A stretch of DNA of 64,000 nt from Girardinichthys multiradiatus. Lineage: Eukaryota; Chordata; Actinopteri; Cyprinodontiformes; Goodeidae. Numbering within the stretch: position 1 is the stretch's first letter; each line of letters starts with the position of its first letter. The stretch spans positions 10,441,390 through 10,505,389 of the forward strand of contig NC_061816.1 of NCBI RefSeq assembly GCF_021462225.1, in the 5' to 3' direction. The notes under the pieces were generated by a model. It was not told the origin of the DNA. It did no database searches and saw nothing but the letters and a program-made list of their open reading frames with translations. Position numbers and translations under genes: made by a program. This document shows positions 11,061 through 21,700 of this stretch, one piece after another.

Positions 11061-12640
11061 TCAATAAAACAGCCAGTCTCACTTGTTATGATAATCAAAT
11101 TAGTCTCATCTCACAACTAGACCCTTCAAATCATCAAATTAAGATCAAGAATAATTATTCCAAAATAGGCCTGTTTGCATCACAGAAACCTTTTTATTAC
11201 TATGTTTTCTTCATAGTTGTCCTAGAGTAGTGGTCCAAAACACCAACATCTCAATTACAAAAAGGGCTTTGGCCACTGACACAGCTCATCTGCTCCAGTG
11301 AAATATGAAAATGCTTGGTCTGTATGGAAGGCCATGAGTGCCACAAATAAATGAATTACAAAGTCACAAATATTATTTATGTTTAAAAATGTCAATCAAC
11401 CTGAAGATGCATGAGTAAAATAAATAAATGTATCTTTATCTTTAATAAATAAACATAGAAATCAAGAGTTTATCTTTATTTAAAAAAATATTTTACATTA
11501 TTTCATGTGATAGTCATGTGCTGAAGGATATCAAGAATTTATTTGATATTTCAGCCTTGCAAATCAAAATCTCTCCTAAGTAAAAAATGTTCTGTGACAA
11601 AGAGAAGCAGTTTAAAGTATTTTAAGCTATACTGTAGTACAGCAAAATGAAAGTTATTTGAACTACTATAGTGTACTGGAATATTTATGTGATTTTACCA
11701 TATAATTGCTTCTGATTGTAATTAAATTCCCCCATATATTACTTGAGTGATAAATTGATTATCATCTAGAACATGTTTTCCTACCCAGGAAAAATTTAAA
11801 AATTCATAAAGACAGTATAAAGCCATTAGGAAGGGGAAAAGGGAGGAGGAGACCAAGGGAGAATAGGGAAAGACAGAGAATATAGTATCAACCATGTCTA
11901 GAAATAGTAAAAATTCTAATATTTTCTACTAGTTACAGAAAACCGTGGGTGGGGACCCATCTAAGCTTATCTTGTTCCAACGCCAGGAGAGGCTCTTAGC
12001 TGTCCTGCTTAAAGATGAAGATCAGTTCACTGTACTCCTGTGGCCTCCACAGGGAGCAGAACCCCAATAGATGAACTTTGGGATGTGAAGGAACTGTAGA
12101 TTTGCACCATGGATGTGCAGCTGACAAATCTGCAGCAACTGAGTGACACTATCATGTGAATATGGACCAAAACCGGTTCATTACAAGGTCTACATAATGA
12201 AGAAAGTGTTTATTGATATTAATGTCACATTAAGTGTTCTCTATGAAAATCATCTCAAATTTGAAGATATCACTTAAAAACATAGAACAGTGGTTGGCAA
12301 GTTTTGGATTTACCTGGTATAAAACAGAAATCAATAGAAATATAAAGAAACTGAGAAACAATATTCCTAAAAGTCTCCTAGCACTTCTGAAAACAACAGG
12401 ATTTCACCTGAGGAACATTTATCTAAACAATGGGGACATCTATTCATGATAAACATCCTTAATATAAAGGTTAAAAAAATACAAGACAAACCTTCAGAGC
12501 TTCATATTGGTTTTAATTTACTGGATTTTGGAATGATTTCTTTTCAGCCAAACTGGGTTTTAATGTTTTTTGTTTTGTTTTTAGAAAATGATTAGTTTCT
12601 TGTCATGATGCTGTAAAGTATTTTATTTAGTTAGGCGAAG
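11060..12640. other. No gene seen
   Basis: AT-rich DNA without recognisable coding, RNA or element structure. The piece at about 12230-12480 resembles weathered Tc1-like or LINE sequence only vaguely. Confidence 0.35.
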
Positions 12641-13290
12641 CTGAACTTTAAGCCTCTGTACTGCGTCAGGTTCAGCAAGTATTACCAGGTCCAGTTCCCT
12701 AAAGCAGACAGTGATGTTAAAGTCTAATTGATGCACACTTTAAATAACTCCTAATTAGAGCACGGCTGGTAATAATTGGGCAGGCGGTCTGAGCACTAAT
12801 TAGTCTTTAGAAAAAAAAAACCACTGTATGTGTGTGTTAGAATGTGGATGAATGATCTCTACAGGGGGGCTGATGAAGCCCATACTTCCAAGGAGCAGAC
12901 AAAGCTGGAGAGGTAGAATCAGAGTGCAGCAGGGAGACAGAGAGCAGTAAACCTCCTGGAAAGAGAAAACCTCTCTTTTGTAATGCCATACGGTCTGCGG
13001 GTGGCCTGCACTGCATGGGGGAGTCGGAGGGTGACAGCAGGTGTGTGTTTTTCTGGGAGAGGGAGCTGAACTTCCTCCTAACAAGGCTAATTGATTCTGT
13101 AGCCTCTCTTTATCCGCCCAGTCTTCCCCTCGTACGCTCCCTCTCTCTCTTTCACTCCCGGCCTCTTATTGTTTATGCTGAGAGGCGTCTAAAAAACCAC
13201 TGAAATAAGATTTCCCACCTGCTGCATGCTGGGAAACATTAGTAACACGCTCAGATGACATGTTTGTCTCTCGCAGCTTCTCTGTTTAAT
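12640..13290. other. Candidate conserved non-coding region
   Basis: A locally GC-richer, non-repetitive stretch with clustered homeodomain-type cores (TCTAATTG, CTAATTAG twice, TAATAATTG, CTAATTGATT) and no coding frame of substance. It matches no repeat elsewhere in the window. This is what a vertebrate developmental enhancer often looks like, but the call is inference and needs cross-species alignment. Confidence 0.25.
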
Positions 13291-13473
13291 GTTTACCGCT
13301 GCATCTGATAGCTTCCTACTTCAGCTGCATTGAAATACCAAAGCAGGAGTAATATTCCTGATTAAGATTTATTCCTAATACATACATTTTTAAAATAAAA
13401 ACAAAGATTTTGGTTAATCAGAAATCAAGCTTTCTTTGTGGCATGATGTTTCTACTCTCAAATTTTAAGGAAA

Positions 13474-13600
13474 AACAGTGCCGTGAAGACAAAGTAGTCC
13501 TAAATATTTTATTTATTTAGCTTTTTTATCACAATTAAATGTTTCAGATCATGAAACTAAGATTAATGTCAAACAGTGATAACTTGAATTAATAAAAAAT
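13474..13600 (+). repeat. Terminal fragment of a Tc1-like element
   Basis: Starts with cagtgccgtgaagacaaagta and continues with the cacaattaaatgtttcagatca block, the same left-end arrangement as the element at 62665. No transposase follows, so only one end survives. Confidence 0.55.
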
Positions 13601-15040
13601 GCCTTTTTAAACTAATGCCTATTACAAGTAATATTAGTAAATGAGTTTTTAGTAGGTGCCTTTTCTGTGAAATAGTTCAGACTCGCTTTATATATAGTTT
13701 GTCACCTATAGAAAAACATGGTCAGATTTTATATTTACACTGCAATTTTGTTGTAAATTGTTATTTAATCAAGATAAAATACCCTCCACAAAACAAGCCT
13801 ATCTGTGCACATGCCTCTGGTGACATCACATGAAGCCAAACAATACCGATTAATACTTTTTCTTGTTGTTTTTACTTATTTTATTAAATTTTCAATCAAA
13901 TTTCCCCTTTAAATGTGTTACTCGCTTTCAGTACAGTTGCATCAAAACATATGAGCCAAATGTGAGAATCCAGCCAATATGTCTGGACATTTTTGCATTA
14001 AACAGAAGGAGTTAGTTTGTGGAATGGACCAGTCTAATTTTTAAGTGATCATTTGATGTCAAGCTCTTATAAGTAAAAATACTTAGCCCTGTTGGTGGTG
14101 TTATATTGAGATGATTTTCAAGTTTCTGTTACCTCGTACGTCCTTCTACAATTTGCATAGAAACAAATACCTAGCCTGACCTAAAAGGTTATTAGAGTCA
14201 AACTCTGGTTTAAACATGTAAGATTTAAACCATTTGCAAGTAAATCAATTTCACTTGCTTTAGGAGTTCTGTGAAAATCTGTCAAAACTTGCTAATTCTC
14301 TGTAGAGTTAACTAATTCTACACTAACTAGATTTGTGTGCTTCTTGTGATGTCATCCACCCAACTACACACAAAGCAGAATAAGATTGGTTTTCTCTAAA
14401 AGGTACATGTCATGCAAACAAACCTTTTTAGCCTTTTAATACATTGTTTGTGTACTTGGAGTCTGCAGGAGTGCGGAAAAGTTGAATTTAGTCACTTCAG
14501 TTGCTGCATAGATATCTTTATATTCTGTTTGGCTCATGTTTTTTAATCCGTTCAGTTTTCTTTATTCTCTATTACGGTTTTTGGACAGTTATGTAACAGT
14601 ATTTGCTAGCAAACTGCTAAAAAAGGTAATGGACTTCCGATTAATCAATTTTACGTATCCACCATATTTATTTCTCGCTGCGATTTTGTAATCCAAGCTC
14701 AAGTATGCCAAAGCTGCAAGTTGTTATGTCTAAATGTTTGGTTGTTGGGTGTATTAACCCACACAATTCATAACATCGTCCCCCAGCATCAGAACCTCTT
14801 TGAAGTGTAAACTACGCTCCTTAATGCAGAAAGTTGGATGTAAATACAGTAATGCATTCATTTAAAGGAAAGGTTCTGCATGTTTGTCATCTTCATTCTC
14901 CTCTTGGTTGAGCCAGAAAAGAAGTAAGAACAAATTAATACATGACAATGACAAAAAGTTTAAATGTTCCCTCATCAAAAACTCACACTTGTCCATATTT
15001 GAACCTCTCAGCCGACCTCTTTTGTTTGGACCTGATTAAA
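13600..15040. other. No gene seen
   Basis: AT-rich, non-repetitive by eye. No reading frame, RNA gene or element end was recognised. Confidence 0.35.
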
Positions 15041-15560
15041 ACAGTTAACAGTGCTGGGTTAATCTTTTGAGGCATTTTAAACTGTGATCACAGCAGGTAG
15101 GTGAGGCACAGCATTCAAGGTGGCCTTCAAGCTGCACTGTGATTTTGCTGATCAAACCTTTGAACTTAAAATTGGGTCCTCCTGGACTCCAACGCAGCAG
15201 GATTTATAATTTTTACACATTTGGAATTGAAAAATACCTCCAATACCAATTAATGGCACAGCAGCAACAATCTGAAATTGTCTGGTTTGAGCATGCCAGC
15301 TGCAGAGCTGCGGTTCTCTAATTGGTGGTTAATTAATTAAATATCAAGCAGATTACAGGAATTATGGACAATTGTCCTTTAACAACCCTTAACTAGGTCT
15401 TGATTAGTGTCCTCAGCCATATCCTGTGGCTAAAATGATCCTTCAATTAATGATGGAAAGCTCACGAAGAGAGAGCTTCACATGATTGGCAGCAGGAATG
15501 ATATTTTTGAGCTGTCACTTTAACCAAATGAGAGAGTGAACATGAGGCCAGAAGAAGCCC
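15040..15560. other. Candidate conserved non-coding region
   Basis: Non-repetitive stretch with several homeodomain-like cores (ccaattaatgg, ggttaattaattaa, tcaattaatga) and little AT-run noise, next to an old Tc1 relic. There is no credible coding frame. The call rests only on composition and motif density. Confidence 0.22.
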
Positions 15561-16767
15561 TCAGTTGAGATATCAGGACTTTGGTTAGATTTGTTTCGTT
15601 TGAAAGTTCAAGCAGGTGGTGGAGCCTCATAAAGGCCAGATATCTGGTGTTTACCAGACAAAAATGATTTACTATCCAAACCAAGTCTATGTTGTCATAT
15701 TTCAACAGTCAACAAACAAAAAAAGGCATTACTTTTGTCTTTAGGGTCCATGGCTCAGATAGCTGCTCATTTGGCTTTATTCAAACATAACTAATGATTA
15801 TTACAAAGTAAAATTGAGATAAAAAATGAAGCATTAGGGTCATAAGATTTATATTTTTTCTTATTTTTTAAAGGGGAAATACCAGCACATTCTCGAGCCA
15901 TGCAGTTTTAAAAATATGCTTTTATTTGTCAAGTTGATAAGCTATGCAAACTGATCTGGCTGACTGTGAAAAAGTAACTTCTCCAAACATAATAAGTAGT
16001 TGTGTCATCCTGGGTGTAAACTACTGCCACCAAGTATTTATAATAACTGGTATTGAGTTTTTTTATATCTCTGTGGAGGGATTTTTTTGTCCAGTCTTTC
16101 TTGCATTATTGTTTTAAATCAACCCAATCAGAGGCATACATGGGTGGATTAAGGTCATGCCACAGCATCTTAGTTGGATTTAAGTCCAAAATTTGAATAG
16201 GCCACTGTAAAACCTTTATTTTTAATTTTTAAGCCATTCAGAATGGGACGTGCATGTGTGATTTGAATTATTGTTCTGCTGCATATGCACACCTTTAATT
16301 CATTTGGGCTCAATATCAAAAATTGATTGACGACATTCTCCTTCAGGAGTTTGATTCATGGTTCCATGAATTAACTCTCCAATGGTGGCAAGTGAGGCCT
16401 GGAGAACTTTAGATGTTCTGGTTTCTTCTGTGACCTCCTGGATGAAATGTTGATGCGCTCTTGGAGTAATTTTGGTAGGCTCCTGACTCCTGGGGACATT
16501 CCCTACTGTTTTGTGTTTTCTGCATTTGTTGATCATTGCTCTCACTGTGGTTCACTGGAGTCCCAGTGCCTTAGAAATGGTTTTGTTATCCGTTCCAGGC
16601 TGATAGATGTCATTGACATTGTTTCTCCTTTGTTCTTGAATTCCTTTAGATCGGTACATGACGTATTGCTTTTTGAGATCTTTTGGCCTACATCATGTTG
16701 TCATAGAGGTTCGGTTCAAGTTATTTCTTGAATCTTCAGGTCTGCCAATAATTAAATGGGTTGGAAG

Positions 16768-17574
16768 CAGGGGTGAAAGTGAACCGGTACGGTTCGGTAC
16801 TGCGTACCACTAAATGATTCTGCGCAGGGACGCAGTACCGGGAAGAGAGAAGAACAGCTGTCTGCTATGAAGCCGTCATCCAGAACCAGTTATGGCTGCA
16901 AAAATTCACGAGCACACAAAGATCAGATCCGCTACCAATAGGCAGTCTAAAACACGACTTAATCTGTTTATAAATATAGTTATTTTCTCCTCATTCCAAA
17001 TTGTTTCTGAACTGTTCTGCTATGCTGGAGCCTCAGTGCTCTTGCTTTGCTTCTCTCTCCTCGGAGCTCGAGGCTGTTGTGAACGGCCAGCCTTTAAATC
17101 GAGCACCGCTACGTTTAATGTCTGTCTGCTCGCTGCTAAATACCCCAGTTAAAAGCAAAGGGAGAGAAACTAGTTGTGTTTCATGTTATTTTGCTGAATT
17201 ACAGCAACACAGTACAGCTCGAAAACACCGCTTATGACCAGAGATTTCACATACACTACACGAGAGCGCATGCGCGCTTACTTCCAAAACAGAACGGTTG
17301 CCAAGGAGATTGGTGCGTTCGAAAAGACGGAAACTGAAGATGAAGTTCTTCATCAGAAAATGGTTTATCATTGTTTTATACATGGCATTTATTTAACAAT
17401 TGAAATATATATATACATATTCTACATTGTCAAGTGATTCTAAGTTCTGCCTTATACAGACAGCCTATTTACATTTTAATTATTTGGAGTTTGGACTTTG
17501 CTGAGAGAGAGAGGTCTTGAGGGGGCCACAGATTAGAGTAACAATTAACACACACACACATTATATATATATAT

Positions 17575-17631
<57 letters not shown>

Positions 17632-17717
17632 CCCAGTGCCTCCCCAGCCTCTAGCTCCCCCAACTGCTAGCTCCGCCCTTAAGTACCTGCAAGAATTTAA
17701 AACTACTTTCACCCCTG
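16768..17717 (+). mobile_element. hAT-like non-autonomous element, copy A (950 bp)
   Basis: Ends CAGGGGTGAAAGT form a 13-bp terminal inverted repeat. A perfect 8-bp duplication GTTGGAAG flanks it (16760-16767 and 17718-17725). An 8-bp duplication with CAGGG-type ends is characteristic of the hAT superfamily. Inside there is no transposase, but the left ~500 bp look like the leader and promoter end of a larger parent, and the right part holds a (CA)n(TA)n tract. It is inserted in a Tc1 relic whose sequence continues on both sides. A second, longer copy in reverse orientation is at 25037-27479. Confidence 0.85.
17547..17628. repeat. (CA)n(TA)n microsatellite inside hAT-like copy A
   Basis: A short CA run followed by about 34 TA units with one interruption (ataaat). 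The equivalent AT tract in copy B is where the Incomer element and another repeat inserted. Confidence 0.95.
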
Positions 17718-17780
17718 GTTGGAAGTAAAACTGAACTCAGGTTTCCAGAGAAATGTGGTCAATTAGTTAATTTATGAATT

Positions 17781-17876
17781 AACAAGGGGGGGCATACTTT
17801 TTCACACAGGACCAGGTTGGTTTGGAGAGGTTTTTTCCATGAATTAATGAAATCAGCATTTGAAAACTCCTTCATG
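17781..17876. repeat. Left copy of a 96-bp target-site duplication around Rex3
   Basis: Begins aacaaggggggg and ends ctccttcatg. It is identical by eye to 19662-19757. The repeated DNA is the terminal part of the old Tc1 relic, so it is genomic target and not LINE sequence. Confidence 0.88.
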
Positions 17877-19640
17877 GGAAGAGTTCGGTGAGGCCATGGA
17901 GAAGGACTACCGGTTGGCCTCGAAGCGATTCTGGCAAACCGTCCGGCGCCTCAGGAGGAGGAAGCAGTGCTTTGCCAGCACTGTTTATAGTGGGGGCAGG
18001 AGACTGCTGACCTTGACTGAGGACATTATCGGGCGGTGGAAGGAGTACTTCGAGGATCTCCTCAATCCTGCCATCACGCATTCCGTGGTGGAAACAGAGG
18101 CTGGGGACTCGGGGTTGGACTCTTTCATCACCCAGGCTGAAGTCACCGAGGTGGTTAAAAAGCTCCGCGGTGGCAGGGCTTCAGGGGTGGATGAGATCCG
18201 CCCTGAGTACCTCAAGTCTCTGGATGTTGTAGGGCTGTCATGGTTGACACGCCTCTTCAACATTGCGTGGCGGTCGGGGACAGTGCCTCTGGACTGGCAG
18301 ACTGGGGTGGTGGTCCCCCTTTATAAGAAGGGGGACCGGAGGGTGTGTTCCAACTACAGGGGGATCACACTCCTCAGCCTCCCTGGTAAGGCCTATGCCA
18401 GGGTATTGGAGAGGAGAGTCCGACCGATAGTCGAACCTCGGCTTCAGGAGGAACAGTGTGGTTTTCGTCCCAGCTGTGGAACACTGGACCAGCTCTATAC
18501 CCTCTACAGGGTGCTCGAGGGTTCATGGGAGTTTGCCCAACCGGTTCACATGTGTTTTGTGGACCTGGAGAAGGCATTCGACTGTGTCCCTCGTGATGCC
18601 CTGTGGGGGGTGCTCCAGGAATATGGAATCGGGGGCCCTTTATTAGGGGCCATCCGGTCCCTGTACGAGCGGAGCAGGAGTTTGGTCCGCATTGCCGGCA
18701 CTAAGTCGGACCTGTTCCCAGTGCATGTTGGACTCCGGCAGGGCTGCCCTTTGTCGCCGGTCCTGTTCATAACTTTAATGGACAGGATTTCTAGACGCAG
18801 CCAAGGGCCGGAGGGGGTCTGGTTTGGGGACCAGTGGATTCGTCTCTTCTTTTTGCAGATGACGTGGTCCTGCTGGCCCCCTCTAGCCAAGACCTACAGC
18901 ATGCGCTGTGGCGGTTCGCAGCCGAGTGTGAAGCGGCTGGGATGAGGATCAGCTCCTCCAAGTCCGAGGCCATGGTACTCGACCGGAAAAGGGTGGCTTG
19001 TCCTCTTCAGGTTGGAGGGGAGTTCCTGCCTCAAGTGGAGGAGTTTAAGTATCTCGGGGTCTTGTTCACGAGTGAGGGAAGAATGGAGCGGGAGATCGAC
19101 AGACGGATTGGTGCGGCTGCCACAGTAATGGGGGCGCTGTGCCGGTCCATTGTGGTGAAGAGAGAGCTGAGCCGAAAAGCAAAGCTCTCAATTTACTGGT
19201 CGGTCTACGTTCCTACCCTCACCTATGGCCATGAACTTTGGGTCATGACCGAAAGAACGAGATCACGGATACAAGCGGCTGAAATGAGCTTCCTCCGTAG
19301 GGTGGCCGGGCACTCCCTTAGAGATAGGGTGAGGAGCTCGGCCATCCGGGAGGAGCTCGGAGTAGAGCCGCTGCTCCTCCACATCGAGAGGAGCCAGTTG
19401 AGGTGGCTCGGGCATCTATACCGGATGCCTCCTGGACGCCTTCCTCGGGAGGTGTTCCAGGCACGTCCCACTGGGAGGAGGCCCAGGGGACGGCCCAGGA
19501 CACGCTGGAGGGACTATGTCTCTCGGCTGGCCTGGGAACGCCTTGGGCTCCCCCTGGAGGAGCTGGAGGAGGTGTCTGGAGAGAGGGACGTCTGGGCGTC
19601 TCTGCTGAGTCTGCTGCCCCCGCGACCCGGTCCTGGATAA
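17877..19640 (+). pseudogene. Rex3 reverse transcriptase, one frameshift
   Basis: RNA-directed DNA polymerase of Rex3. In order: the pre-RT linker ([12 protein letters not shown]), RT fingers ([22 protein letters not shown]), palm ([18 protein letters not shown], with the first catalytic aspartate), GLRQGCPLSPVLF, then FADD (the YADD equivalent), EFKYLGVLFTSEGRMEREID and a C-terminal domain ending RPRGRPRTRWRDYV and PPRPG. A missing T at about 18839 (tggattcg instead of tggatttcg as in the copy near 52110) shifts the frame just before FADD, so the gene reads as two open pieces, 17860-18945 and 18834-19640. The endonuclease is absent through truncation. Apart from these two defects the frame is long and open, which fits a young copy. 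Confidence 0.9.
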
Positions 19641-19661
19641 GCGGAAGACGACGAACGAACG
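17877..19661 (+). mobile_element. Rex3-type LINE, 5'-truncated copy with (GAAC)n tail
   Basis: Non-LTR retrotransposon of the fish Rex3 type (RTE-related). It begins inside the region upstream of the reverse transcriptase and runs to a short 3' end with a GAAC repeat instead of poly(A). tggcagactggggtggtggt at about 18296 matches the Rex3 PCR primer I remember. The flanking 96-bp direct repeats are identical, which argues for a recent insertion. The 5' truncation is typical of target-primed reverse transcription that stopped early. Confidence 0.9.
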
Positions 19662-19757
19662 AACAAGGGGGGGCATACTTTTTCACACAGGACCAGGTTG
19701 GTTTGGAGAGGTTTTTTCCATGAATTAATGAAATCAGCATTTGAAAACTCCTTCATG
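19662..19757. repeat. Right copy of the 96-bp target-site duplication
   Basis: Identical by eye to 17781-17876. After it the Tc1 relic continues to about 19874. Confidence 0.88.
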
Positions 19758-19879
19758 TTTGTCATGCTACTTTTGTCTGAGATTAAAACTATTGTAATAA
19801 TGTGAAACCTCTAAGTGTGGCAAAGAAAGCAAAAACCAATGAAATGTGTATGGAGCAAACTTGTTCACAGTACTAAATA

Positions 19880-21700
19880 ATTTTAAAACATACTCTTGTA
19901 ATACAAAAGGAGCTTTTTGATGACGTGTCATCTGGAACCACTTAGTTATGGACTGCCTATTGTTGTACACAGAAAATGTATTGTTTCTCTGACCAAGAGA
20001 CTTTTCTAATGTAAATCAAATGGATGGGTGGCCAGTTTCTGTAAACACAGCAAAAGATGGAGTGAGCGCTCATACTTTCTATCTACATCCCCTCTACATA
20101 GGAGGATTGAGTGAGGCTTGTGAAAGTAAACAGGGGAAGAGGGCGGATTTCTCATCATACATTAAAACAGTCTCTCTAAGCTACCTTTTTGTCCGTTTAT
20201 TAATGCAGTTCATGCCAATGCTACAAAAGGTCAACAGTCAGACCTTCTTAGTAACCAAAATGTGTTTTCCTTTCTTATTGTTTTTATTTTTATGTCCTCT
20301 GTCAGTGCAAAATATCTGCTGTTGTCAGCAGATGACAATAATAAATAAATAAATAGCTGCTCTCTAAAACAACATAGTTATGATAATTAGCTGTTGCAGC
20401 AACTTTCTCAGTGCGTGAGCCAAATGAATAACCAATTGCATATCAGTACTCTAACTTTCTGTCCAACCACGAAATGTGTATCATTAGTGTGGAGTGGCCT
20501 TTAGGGGCCAAACAACATGTAGGAAATCTAATAGTACATGACTACTGGAGTTTAAGTTCTCAAAACCTAATTTTGTAGTACTGTTGACAGAAAATGGAGA
20601 CTCCCATGTACTGCTGCTGTTGTAGACGGTCATTGCACAGCTTACTAGTATTAAGGATTCTGGTGACAGTTGGTAAATAATGGAGGTAGTGACACCCGTG
20701 GAGCTCAGAGCCAGGGCAGAAATTCATGAATGCTTGTCCTCAAATGTTTCTTCTAATTATCTGTAATAATCTGTCATTCGCTACTGTGGTGAATTAAAGG
20801 CTGACGCGACTCACCACACAGAGCTTTTAATGTTTTGGTTAGGGTGCTAGTTAGTTAGATGTCCAGTCTACTGCATTTTTACAAATTTTCTGGGCAAATC
20901 GTCATGCAAACATTTGCCTTATGATCACACTGTGTTATGCAGTAATGCCTGGGTTTGCTGCTCTGTATGTGAAATGATCGCTCTTTGATAACTCTCGTCT
21001 CCCTTGTCCTTGGCTGCCTTGTGAATGTTTTCTTTTTGTGCGTTTTTATATATTTTTCACTTTAGACATGAAAATACATTTATTGCCAGCTAACAGCCAG
21101 AATTTACCTGAAATGGAAAAGTTGAAACTATTATCTCTCTAATTGTATTTTGAATATTTAGACATTGCCAAAACTAATAGCAACAACCTACATGCTCTAC
21201 ATTATGATGAGGTGTATTTTCCCATGTTGATGCATGACTGTTTGTGCTCCCAGATTTTATGACTCTGACAGTGACAGGGACATTTCCTTGCCCTCTGGCA
21301 GACAGATGATAGTTGTAGATCTCACATTCCTGCAAAGGCTGTATGGAGATAGGAGAGTGGCTGACATTTGTGGTGTCTTGGGTGAGGACATGGCCTTTTC
21401 TCCTCATTTCTCGTGGCCAATCACCCACACTGAAAGGAGAAAGGAAGATAAGGCCTTTTGTTTGGCCTGACAATGTCCCATTGATACTGCCACTACTCAG
21501 CGTGTGAAACTGGGTGTGTGTTGCTTTCACTCCATCCAGGGAAGCCCTCTGAAGTCATCATTACAGCATCAGAGCCACCACATTACAGGATCACCCACAC
21601 GCATGATTACAGAGCTGACATGCAGTTTAACACCCTCCCTGCTCCAGCGTGGAGAGGTTTTGCAGCAGCAGGACTTAAAGTAAACACAATATATAAACTA
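19880..21700. other. No gene seen; possible regulatory sequence
   Basis: Mostly unique-looking. The segments at about 20690-20860 and 21230-21640 are less AT-rich, non-repetitive and lack long frames, so they might be non-coding conserved DNA or unrecognised exons. No splice-flanked exon could be defended. Confidence 0.3.

Larger units (their letters stand above)
15962..19874 (-). repeat. Old Tc1-like relic split by a hAT-like element and a Rex3 LINE
   Basis: Minus-strand Tc1/mariner relic of the same family as 62665. Left end near 15962 (actgtgaaaaagtaacttc), right end near 19874 (gagcaaacttgttcacagt). The transposase can be followed backwards in pieces: a helix-turn-helix region at about 16460-16640 and an internal deletion near 16290. 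The relic is interrupted at 16768-17717 by a hAT-like element and at 17877 by Rex3. Removing both insertions and the extra duplication restores the expected order of the Tc1 end. It is the oldest layer of this stack. Confidence 0.75.

Noticed and set aside
19318..19740. Frames of 80-140 codons on the strand opposite Rex3, proline- and serine-rich
   Set aside because: They arise from the high-GC antisense of the LINE and recur with every copy; no independent domain.
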